Of a DNA stretch of 13,504 nucleotides, positions 8,116 to 13,504 are shown in pieces; positions within the stretch are counted from its first letter, which is position 1, and each line of letters opens with the position of its first letter. Location of the stretch: the NCBI GenBank assembly GCA_903910215.1, contig CAIVYV010000153.1:1-13504 (forward strand), in the 5' to 3' direction. The translations under genes and the position numbers were made by a program. The notes below the pieces were generated by a model that was not told the origin of the DNA, did not search any database, and was given only the letters and a program-made list of their open reading frames with translations. Source of the stretch: an uncultured Pseudomonadota bacterium (GTDB lineage: Bacteria; Pseudomonadota; Gammaproteobacteria; Steroidobacterales; Steroidobacteraceae).

Positions 8116-8736
8116 ATGAAAGAGCCTACCGAAACCGATTTCACCCACAGCGTCGATCGCGAAATCATTCGTCAGGTTGGCGATCTCAATTTTCGTGGTT
8201 TGAGTCTGATCCGCCAAAATTTGATCAGCAGTGATCCGGCGTCGTCCATCGTCGCCTGCACTGATCGCAGTCTTTGGAGCGCTCTCAACGATGCCTCCCT
8301 GAAGCAGGTTGCAGAGGCGCCTTACCTTTTGTTTGAACTGCCGTTCGATCCGATCTTATCTGTCGATGACGAGCGAGCGGACGACCGATCTGGCGATCAT
8401 CAACACGTCTGGTCAACAGCATCGGGGCGCGACTATGTCCGCTTGCTCTGTCATTTCGCGTGGCAGGTATGTAGGGGCAGGGCCGTTGCAGCCACATTGC
8501 TGCTGGGCCTCGCGCCCCAAGCGGTCGAGCGGCTGCGAGCGGTTCCCTTGCCTGATCTCGATCCGTTGGCAGATCGCAATCGCGGCGAATTGCGCTTACG
8601 TTGGAACACCGATCCTTGGTTCTGGGGCCGTCGCCTCGAAGCGGCTAATGCCGCTGATCAGCGTCGGCTCTGGCAAACCACCTATGCTGGTGTGCAGCGT
8701 TTGGCGTCCTTGTCGCGCCCCTCGGCTTCTGTGTGA
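8116..8736 (+). CDS. FlhD-like regulator with a C-terminal extension
   Basis: A 206-residue protein whose residues 14-78 align with FlhD, the partner of FlhC. Shared positions include the REIIRQVGDLN start (E. coli ELLKHIYDIN), the LI-x2-D-x-AS block at 36-43, LKQVAEAP at 62-69 (E. coli QMVKLAET) and the closing FELPFD (HFRFD). E. coli FlhD is about 116 residues, so roughly 90 are extra. The extension (about 107-190) has an R-x8-GL-x4-V-x2-L pattern in the same register as the FlhC N-terminus, and NTDPWFW at 164-170, which recalls STDWF of FlhC. The E. coli dimer-bridging cysteine position is Phe here. No signal peptide or membrane segment. The divergent FlhC-like gene supports the call. The FlhD core is fairly secure, the nature of the extension is inference, and the regulated genes are unknown. 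Confidence 0.7.
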   Translation: MKEPTETDFTHSVDREIIRQVGDLNFRGLSLIRQNLISSDPASSIVACTDRSLWSALNDASLKQVAEAPYLLFELPFDPILSVDDERADDRSGDHQHVWSTASGRDYVRLLCHFAWQVCRGRAVAATLLLGLAPQAVERLRAVPLPDLDPLADRNRGELRLRWNTDPWFWGRRLEAANAADQRRLWQTTYAGVQRLASLSRPSASV

Positions 8737-8766
8737 GACCGTCCGCGAAAAACAGCTCCGACGTGG

Positions 8767-8772
8767 TATCTT
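8767..8772 (+). promoter_or_regulatory. Extended -10-like box TGG-TATCTT before the yadG-like gene
   Basis: TATCTT preceded by TGG (TGn extended -10 form, 8764-8766) ends nine bases before the ATG at 8782. The bases between, CTGCGCCGC, contain no Shine-Dalgarno, so a transcript from here would be leaderless or nearly so. No -35 is apparent. It would let the exporter be expressed separately from the flhD-like gene 45 bases upstream. Confidence 0.4.
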
Positions 8773-8781
8773 CTGCGCCGC

Positions 8782-9705
8782 ATGAAAGCACTTGAGGTTC
8801 GCGGTCTCGTCAAACAGTACCGCAACGGCGTCCAAGCCCTCAAAGGCGTCGATCTCGATGTCGCCGAGGGAGACTTTTTTGCCCTGCTCGGACCGAACGG
8901 TGCGGGCAAGAGCACCCTGATCGGTATCTGCACGTCGCTCGTCAGCAAGTCGGCGGGTCGAATCTCGGTTTTCGGTCACGACCTCGATAACGATCTCGAG
9001 GCAGCGAAAGCCTGCATCGGTGTCGTGCCGCAAGAGCTCAATCTCAACCAATTCGAAACGCCCGAGACCATCGTCGTCAACCAGGCGGGTTTTTACGGCA
9101 TCCCGCGCTCGGTTGCGCGCGAGCGAGCGGAGAAATACCTCACGGCCCTGTCGCTCTGGGACAAGCGTCACAAGCTGTGTCGAACCCTCTCGGGCGGCAT
9201 GAAACGCCGTTTGATGATTGCACGCGCACTGATGCACGAGCCGCGCTTGTTGATCCTCGATGAGCCGACAGCCGGTGTTGACATCGAAATCCGGCGCTCG
9301 ATGTGGGAGTTTTTGCGCGAGCTGAATGCGCGCGGAACGACCATCATCTTGACGACCCACTATCTCGAAGAAGCCGAGTCGCTCTGTCGCAATATCGCCA
9401 TCATCGATCGTGGGCAGATTGCCGAGGCTGACCGCATGGACAGCTTACTGCGCAAGTTGCATACCGAATCGTTCGTGCTCAGTTTGCGTGCACCAATCGA
9501 TATGGTTCCCCGGGTGACGGGATACGAGTTGACACTCACCGACCCGCAAACGCTCGAGGTCGAGGTCAGCAAGGATCGGAATCTGAACGAGCTTTTCACC
9601 CAGCTCTCGGCCGATGGGGTGCAGGTTCTCTCGATGCGCAATAAGGTAAATCGCCTCGAGGAGATCTTCATGCGGCTCGTCGACAAATCGGGAGCGCCGG
9701 CATGA
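8782..9705 (+). CDS. yadG: ABC transporter ATP-binding protein, YadG-like
   Basis: The ATPase of a two-gene ABC-2 exporter. The 307-residue product closely resembles E. coli YadG (308 residues) along its whole length. Walker A GPNGAGKST at 37-45, Q-loop VVPQE with Gln84, signature LSGGMKRRL from 136, Walker B LLILDEP at 156-162, D-loop AGVD and H-loop His193 in TTHYLEEAE are all intact, so it should be active. The C-terminal MRNKVNRLEEIF stretch is also a YadG mark. Its stop overlaps the permease start in ATGA, so the two are translated together. The E. coli YadGH substrate is not firmly known, and nothing here reveals it. The ATG is the only sensible start; a -10-like box stands just before it in place of a ribosome binding site. 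Confidence 0.93.
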   Translation: MKALEVRGLVKQYRNGVQALKGVDLDVAEGDFFALLGPNGAGKSTLIGICTSLVSKSAGRISVFGHDLDNDLEAAKACIGVVPQELNLNQFETPETIVVNQAGFYGIPRSVARERAEKYLTALSLWDKRHKLCRTLSGGMKRRLMIARALMHEPRLLILDEPTAGVDIEIRRSMWEFLRELNARGTTIILTTHYLEEAESLCRNIAIIDRGQIAEADRMDSLLRKLHTESFVLSLRAPIDMVPRVTGYELTLTDPQTLEVEVSKDRNLNELFTQLSADGVQVLSMRNKVNRLEEIFMRLVDKSGAPA

Positions 9706-10484
9706 GCGAGGCGATCACACGAGCTCGATGGATCGGCTTTAAGACCATCATCCTGCGAGAGTTCGGTCGTATTCTGCGTATTTGGGGGCAGACGATCGTT
9801 CCCTCCGTCGTCACGGCGGCGCTTTATTTCGTGATTTTCGGCTCGTTGATCGGTAGCCGTATCGGTTCGATGGACGGCACGGATTACATGCAGTACATCG
9901 CGCCTGGTCTCATCATGATGGCCGTTATCACCAATTCCTATGCCAACGTCTCCTCGTCATTTTACGGAGCCAAGTTTGGGCGCTATCTCGAAGAAGTCTT
10001 GGTATCGCCTCTGCCCAATTGGGTGATTGTGCTCGGCTATGTCGGCGGCGGCGTGTTGCGAGGGCTTTTGGTCGGGCTTGCCGTCACCGTGGTCGCCTTA
10101 TTCTTCACGCACCTGCCCGTGCAACATCTAATGTCGATTTTCATGGCAGTTTTTTTGACTGCGATGATTTTCTCGCTCGCCGGGCTGATCAATGGCGTGT
10201 TCGCCAAGAATTTTGATCAGGTCAACTGGATTCCGACCTTCATCCTCACGCCACTGACCTATTTTGGCGGGGTCTTCTATTCGATCAATCTGTTACCCGA
10301 GTGGGCGCGTACTCTCTCGTACGCCAATCCCATCCTGCACATGGTGAATGCCTTTCGTTACGGCTTTCTTGGTCGTAGTGACGTGGATGTGTTGGCAGCC
10401 TTCGCCATCATGAGTCTCTCGGTCGTGGTGTTGTTCTTCATCGCCCTGCAGCTGATGAGTCGTAGCGCCGGCTTGCGTGACTGA
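9702..10484 (+). CDS. yadH: ABC-2 type permease, YadH-like
   Basis: The membrane subunit of the exporter, 260 residues, matching YadH (256 residues). About six membrane segments can be seen, near 30-52, 66-86, 105-132, 140-165, 172-195 and 230-252. Conserved ABC-2 family stretches include GSLIGSRIGSMDG, APGLIMMAVITNSYAN, SSFYGAKF, GYVGGGVLRG, LTPLTYFGGVFYS and the loop before the last helix, NPILHMVNAFRYGFLG. The start overlaps the yadG-like stop by 4 bases, with a GGAG about 8 bases upstream inside that gene. It acts in the inner membrane as a dimer with the ATPase (family knowledge). Substrate unknown. Confidence 0.93.
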   Translation: MSEAITRARWIGFKTIILREFGRILRIWGQTIVPSVVTAALYFVIFGSLIGSRIGSMDGTDYMQYIAPGLIMMAVITNSYANVSSSFYGAKFGRYLEEVLVSPLPNWVIVLGYVGGGVLRGLLVGLAVTVVALFFTHLPVQHLMSIFMAVFLTAMIFSLAGLINGVFAKNFDQVNWIPTFILTPLTYFGGVFYSINLLPEWARTLSYANPILHMVNAFRYGFLGRSDVDVLAAFAIMSLSVVVLFFIALQLMSRSAGLRD

Positions 10485-11466
10485 CCAGATGATTTTCGAG
10501 CCGAGCCGGTGGTTGCGCGGCCAGCACCTGCAGTCGATCTTGCCGAGCTTTCCAGGGCGACGACCCTTCGTGGAGCGCAGGGCGGCGCCGATGCTCGCTG
10601 CCAGTCGGGAATATCTGCTCGACTGTGGCGATGGCGTGCGCCTGCAGGCGTTTCATTCACCGGCTTCATCTCCTAACCCCAACAAGCGACCCACTCTGGT
10701 GGTGCTGTTGCATGGCTGGGAGGGGAGTGCGCAGTCTTTGTATGTTTTATCGCTAGCGCAATCGCTGCACGAGCAGGGTTTCGATGTCGTAAGGCTGAAC
10801 TTGCGCGATCACGGTGAAACTCATCATCTGAATCGCGACTTATTCCACTCTTGTCGACTCGATGAGGTCGTCGGAGCCATCAAGGAAATTCAGTCTCACT
10901 TCGTCAAGGACCGGCTGGTATTGGCGGGCTTTTCCTTGGGCGGCAACTTCATGTTGCGCGTGGCGGCGCAGGCGCAGCAAGCAAATCTGCAAATTCACCG
11001 GGCTCTCGGTATTTCACCGGTGCTCGATCCGGCAGTGACGCTCGATGCGCTCGAGCGCGGTGCGATGCTGTATCGCTGGTATTTCGTTCGCAAGTGGTCG
11101 CGCTCCCTGCGACGCAAGCAGCAGGCTTGGCCCGGTCAGTTTGATCTCGACGAATTGATGGCCTCGCAGGATTTGCGCCGGATGACGCGCGAGCTCGTCT
11201 TGTCGCATGCGGGCTATCCGCGGGTTGAGGACTACTTCGCGGGCTACGCGATCACGGGCGATCGGCTGGCGGGTCTTGTGGTGCCCTCGACGCTGGTGAC
11301 GGCACTCGACGATCCGATCATTCCCGCGACTGACCTCACGCGTATCGCGCAGTCGCCTGCGCTCAAGATCATCACCACCGAGACTGGTGGTCATTGCGGT
11401 TTTTTTGAGTCGTTCACCGGCCCCGGTTGGATCGATCGGCTGGTGCTGGCCGAGATCGATCCCTAG
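10477..11466 (+). CDS. Alpha/beta hydrolase of the YheT (UPF0017) family
   Basis: A cytoplasmic-looking hydrolase of 329 residues. The N-terminal RGQHLQSILP at 15-24 matches the N-x-HLQT-x-LP mark of YheT-like proteins. The oxyanion region is VVLLHGWEGS (75-84). The nucleophile elbow GFSLGGN gives Ser153, the acid is Asp278 or Asp279 in ALDDPIIP, and the base is His306 in GGHCGF, so the triad looks complete. The family is presumed to hold esterases or lipases; the substrate is unknown. The GTG at 10477 overlaps the yadH stop by 8 bases; an ATG at 10489, just after that stop, is an equally possible start and would remove four residues. Neither has a clear Shine-Dalgarno, which fits coupled translation from yadH. 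Confidence 0.87.
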   Translation: MTDQMIFEPSRWLRGQHLQSILPSFPGRRPFVERRAAPMLAASREYLLDCGDGVRLQAFHSPASSPNPNKRPTLVVLLHGWEGSAQSLYVLSLAQSLHEQGFDVVRLNLRDHGETHHLNRDLFHSCRLDEVVGAIKEIQSHFVKDRLVLAGFSLGGNFMLRVAAQAQQANLQIHRALGISPVLDPAVTLDALERGAMLYRWYFVRKWSRSLRRKQQAWPGQFDLDELMASQDLRRMTRELVLSHAGYPRVEDYFAGYAITGDRLAGLVVPSTLVTALDDPIIPATDLTRIAQSPALKIITTETGGHCGFFESFTGPGWIDRLVLAEIDP

Positions 11467-11469
11467 AAT
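11464..11469 (+). promoter_or_regulatory. -10-like box TAGAAT before the SPOR lipoprotein gene
   Basis: TAGAAT begins with the TAG stop codon of the hydrolase and ends seven bases before the ATG at 11477. The short gap, CAGACCT, has no Shine-Dalgarno. Transcription from it would start at or within a base or two of the ATG. No convincing -35 is present. Confidence 0.42.
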
Positions 11470-11476
11470 CAGACCT

Positions 11477-12202
11477 ATGGATAGTTCATCTCGCCGCTGG
11501 GTCGTATTGTTTTCTTCGGTCGCGCTGATGACCCTCGCTGCGTGCAGTGATTTGCAGGAATGGCGCAGCACTCAGCGCGCCGACACCATCGAGAGCTATG
11601 AGGCCTTCCTCGAGCAGTATCCCGAGAGCCAGTACGCGCCGGTTGCGCAGCGGCGTCTCACCGATCTCATCGAACAGCGCGATTGGCTGGCTGCCTCAGA
11701 AGCGGATACCGCTGAAGCCTATCGAAACTTCATCAACACTCATCCCAAAGGTCGCTGGGTTCGAGAGGCGCGGGTACGATTGCAAAACTTTTTGGCGACG
11801 CCGGGCGTACTAGGTCCGGCGGCTATCGAACCGATCGAGCCAATTGAGCCGGCACCACCGCCGGCCATGTTGCCGGCTGAACCGACAAAACTCCCTGTGG
11901 CGCCGATAGCAGCACCCGCGGCGCAAGCTGCTGCGTCGACCTCGGCGCTGAGCCCGGTCGAGCACCGCATTCAGCTGGGTGCCTTCTCATCGCGCGACAA
12001 GGCGCTCGAGGGCTGGCGGAGTGCGCGCGAGCGATATCCCGAGCTGCAGGGTCTTGTCTCGCAGGTCGCCCCCGGTGCGGGCTCTAATGGCCCCCTCCAC
12101 CGTCTGCAAGCGAGTGTCGTAAGCGAAGCTCGGGCTCGCGAGATCTGCCGCGCCCTGGTGAAGTCCGGTCAGCCCTGCGTTTATGTTCCGCCGGAACGCT
12201 GA
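11477..12202 (+). CDS. SPOR-domain outer-membrane lipoprotein with a duplicated TPR-like unit
   Basis: A 241-residue envelope protein. Residues 6-23 are a lipoprotein signal ending in lipobox LAAC (Cys23); serine at +2 predicts the outer membrane. Residues 29-102 hold two copies of a 41-residue unit with the pattern W-x5-ADT-x-E-x-Y-x2-F-x4-P-x7-A-x2-RL, like a tetratricopeptide hairpin. A Pro/Ala/Glu-rich linker (about 107-160) leads to a SPOR domain (162-239) starting HRIQLGAFSS and ending with Cys224 and Cys234, a pair often disulfide-bonded in SPOR domains. SPOR domains bind peptidoglycan stripped of stem peptides, mainly at the septum (family knowledge). The frame is open upstream to 11387, but the ATG at 11477 places the signal correctly. 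The short ATPase gene follows after 8 bases. Role inferred: division or cell-wall remodelling. Confidence 0.85.
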   Translation: MDSSSRRWVVLFSSVALMTLAACSDLQEWRSTQRADTIESYEAFLEQYPESQYAPVAQRRLTDLIEQRDWLAASEADTAEAYRNFINTHPKGRWVREARVRLQNFLATPGVLGPAAIEPIEPIEPAPPPAMLPAEPTKLPVAPIAAPAAQAAASTSALSPVEHRIQLGAFSSRDKALEGWRSARERYPELQGLVSQVAPGAGSNGPLHRLQASVVSEARAREICRALVKSGQPCVYVPPER

Positions 12203-12210
12203 GCGATCAC

Positions 12211-13119
12211 GTGTATCTCGGTTTCTTCCGGCTGGATGAAAACCCGTTTGCCATCACGCCGGATCCACGCTATCTCTTTCCGAGCGCACGACATGCTGAT
12301 GCACTCGCTCACCTCGTCTATGGTGTCAGTGGTGCCGGCGGCTTCATTCAGCTGACTGGCGAAGTCGGCACCGGTAAGACGACGCTCGTCCGCTCTTTGC
12401 TTGCACGGCAATTGCCCGATGTCGATGTCGCCTTGATTCTCAATCCGCGCGTCACGGTCAACGAGTTCCTGCTGACGATCTGCGAGGAGCTTGGGGTGAC
12501 CGTTAATGGTCCCGCACGCGACAGCGTCAAGCAGTTGATGGATGCGCTCACGGCACGACTACTCTCGGCCAATACGGTCGGCCGCCGCGTTGCCGTGCTG
12601 ATCGATGAGGCGCACCTGCTCGAGCGCGATGTGCTCGAGCAGGTCAGGCTGCTGACCAACCTCGAAACACCGACCCGAAAGTTGCTGCAGATCATCCTCA
12701 TCGGGCAACCGGAGTTGCGTGAGCTGCTAGCACGCGATGATTTGCGACAAGTCGCTCAGCGAATCACCGGGCGCTATCACTTGGCGCCGCTCGATATCGA
12801 TGAGTCGGCTGCTTACGTACGACATCGACTGCGGGTGGCCGGTGCAAAAAGCGAGATTTTCACGCCACGGGCATTACGCAGCTTGCATCGGGTGTCCGGT
12901 GGCTTCCCTCGGCTCATCAACATCATTGCCGATCGCGCCATGCTGGCCGCCTACGTCGGAAATCGACATGAGATCGATGCGCGGCTTGTGCGGGCTGCAG
13001 CTGCTGAAGTTCGCGGAGATACCGATACGGATAACCGCTCCCGTCGTTGGTGGGCTGTCATTGGCTTGACCGTTTTGCTCGTCCTCGGGACGAGTGCGTG
13101 GGTGTTGCTGCGTCGTTGA
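12211..13119 (+). CDS. ExeA/GspA-like AAA+ ATPase with a C-terminal membrane anchor
   Basis: Residues 1-265 are the ExeA/GspA ATPase module. The start YLGFFRLDENPFAITPDPRY is the family N-terminus and supports the GTG at 12211. Walker A is GEVGTGKTT (50-58), Walker B is VLIDEAH (129-135), and the sensor stretch is ILIGQPEL (162-169). One membrane helix lies at about 280-299 and only three residues follow, so the periplasmic peptidoglycan-binding part of ExeA (about 550 residues) is absent. GspA works with GspB in type II secretin assembly, and a DamX-type family joins this ATPase and a helix to a SPOR domain (family knowledge). Here the SPOR domain is in the separate protein 8 bases upstream, so a two-protein version is possible. 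No gspB or other secretion gene follows. It is neither frameshifted nor obviously truncated. Confidence 0.85.
   Translation: MYLGFFRLDENPFAITPDPRYLFPSARHADALAHLVYGVSGAGGFIQLTGEVGTGKTTLVRSLLARQLPDVDVALILNPRVTVNEFLLTICEELGVTVNGPARDSVKQLMDALTARLLSANTVGRRVAVLIDEAHLLERDVLEQVRLLTNLETPTRKLLQIILIGQPELRELLARDDLRQVAQRITGRYHLAPLDIDESAAYVRHRLRVAGAKSEIFTPRALRSLHRVSGGFPRLINIIADRAMLAAYVGNRHEIDARLVRAAAAEVRGDTDTDNRSRRWWAVIGLTVLLVLGTSAWVLLRR
12614..12644. repeat. 12-base inverted repeat inside the ATPase gene
   Basis: Arms at 12614-12625 (ACCTGCTCGAGC) and 12633-12644 are perfect reverse complements with a 7-base spacer. The stem would be strong in mRNA. It encodes the helix just after Walker B (LLERDVLEQ) and arises from two CTC-GAG codon pairs, a pair used often in this genome, so it may be incidental. 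There is no following T-run, so it is not a terminator. Confidence 0.5.
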
Positions 13120-13122
13120 CGC

Positions 13123-13128
13123 TAGACT
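13123..13128 (+). promoter_or_regulatory. -10-like box TAGACT before the last gene
   Basis: TAGACT ends six bases before the ATG at 13135 and lies just after the ATPase stop (13117-13119). The bases between, CGCACC, hold no Shine-Dalgarno. This is the fourth example in the window of a TAnnnT box abutting a start codon; a GTTGAC sits immediately upstream but too close to be a -35 for this box. Confidence 0.35.
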
Positions 13129-13134
13129 CGCACC

Positions 13135-13504
13135 ATGGCGGTACTCATCGAAGGACTCTCTGTCGTCATTCGTCGCAGCGCGATCGATGGTCGATTTCAA
13201 GGTGGCTGGGAGGCGCTGCTTGCTCAGTTGCCGCAGCCGACGCTTTGTGACGATGGTGAGATTGCCCGGGTGGGCTTCACCGACTCCGAGCAGTGTCAGC
13301 AGTTTGTCATGGCGCTCACGGAAGCCGGGCTCGAATACGTCGACGAAGTCAACGGCATGGCCAAAGATTTCGCCGTGGTGGATCAGCGTGCCGGTATCAC
13401 CACGCTGTGCGACTGGTTGGACTACGGGCATGTCACGATCGACGATGACCACTCGATGGTGGCGGCGTGTCGGCTACTCGAGAGTGCGAGTCACGAAATT
13501 GTCA
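13135..13504 (+). CDS. Unrecognised protein, 5' part only, runs off the window
   Basis: An open frame from ATG 13135 to the window edge, at least 123 residues, no stop reached. The protein starts MAVLIEGLSVVIRRSAIDG and is acidic and soluble-looking, with no signal peptide or membrane helix. Short stretches that look like conserved family marks are CDDGEIARVGF (about 38-48), KDFAVVDQ (about 77-84) and CDWLDYGHV (about 91-99), with cysteines at 38, 54, 91 and 108. I do not recognise a named family and give no function. Codon use matches the neighbouring genes, and it follows the ATPase by 15 bases, so it is probably real. A long minus-strand frame over the same bases (12874-13452) is judged a shadow. 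Confidence 0.7.
   Translation, partial: MAVLIEGLSVVIRRSAIDGRFQGGWEALLAQLPQPTLCDDGEIARVGFTDSEQCQQFVMALTEAGLEYVDEVNGMAKDFAVVDQRAGITTLCDWLDYGHVTIDDDHSMVAACRLLESASHEIV

Noticed and set aside
8737..8781. Terminator after the flhD-like gene
   Set aside because: No stem followed by a T-run is present in these 45 bases; the AAAAA run at 8748-8752 follows no hairpin.
8596..9360. Minus-strand open frame of 254 codons opposite the yadG-like gene
   Set aside because: It is antisense to an ATPase with all its motifs intact and has no recognisable protein features of its own.
11821..11866. Repeated GAACCGATCGAGCC-like units coding for EPIEP in the lipoprotein linker
   Set aside because: Short in-frame linker repeats of a Pro/Glu-rich spacer, not a mobile or regulatory repeat.
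12874..13452. Long minus-strand open frame (192 codons) across the ATPase end and the last gene
   Set aside because: It overlaps two better-supported plus-strand genes, has no family motif, and is a mirror-frame by-product of GC-rich codon use.

Overview
The window looks like chromosomal DNA of a non-enteric gammaproteobacterium with moderately high GC (about 60% by eye). The support is a TamA/TamB pair of normal proteobacterial size, an ABC pair that closely resembles E. coli YadG/YadH, a NADH pyrophosphatase with a zinc ribbon, an ExeA/GspA-type ATPase, and two proteins of the FlhC and FlhD families, which are restricted mainly to Beta- and Gammaproteobacteria. The lineage cannot be fixed further without a search. 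I see no rRNA, tRNA, insertion sequence, CRISPR array or phage gene, and coding is nearly continuous.

The layout is two head-to-head gene runs around one divergent control region (8001-8115). Leftward (minus strand, in order of transcription): flhC-like regulator, nudC-type pyrophosphatase, NRDE/TANGO2-like protein, tamA, tamB. Gaps are 44, 10, 17 and 1 bases. Rightward (plus strand): flhD-like regulator, yadG-like ATPase, yadH-like permease, YheT-like alpha/beta hydrolase, SPOR-domain lipoprotein, short ExeA-like membrane ATPase, and the start of an unrecognised conserved-looking protein that runs off the end. Gaps here run from small overlaps to 45 bases.

The theme is the cell envelope: TamA/TamB (outer-membrane protein and lipid traffic), an ABC-2 exporter, and a peptidoglycan-binding lipoprotein beside a membrane-anchored AAA+ ATPase. 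NudC and the NRDE protein are metabolic or housekeeping genes carried in the tamAB run.

The most unusual feature is the centre. An FlhC homologue with its four zinc cysteines and an FlhD homologue are transcribed away from each other, instead of forming the usual flhDC operon, and no flagellar gene is near. The FlhD homologue is about 90 residues too long, and the extra part resembles the N-terminal half of FlhC. The shared promoter region holds a TGAGTG-n7-CACTCA palindrome, a plausible autoregulatory operator.

A second pattern is that four genes (tamA, yadG-like, SPOR lipoprotein, last partial gene) have a TAnnnT -10-like hexamer only 6-9 bases before the ATG and no clear Shine-Dalgarno, which suggests leaderless transcripts started inside the gene runs.
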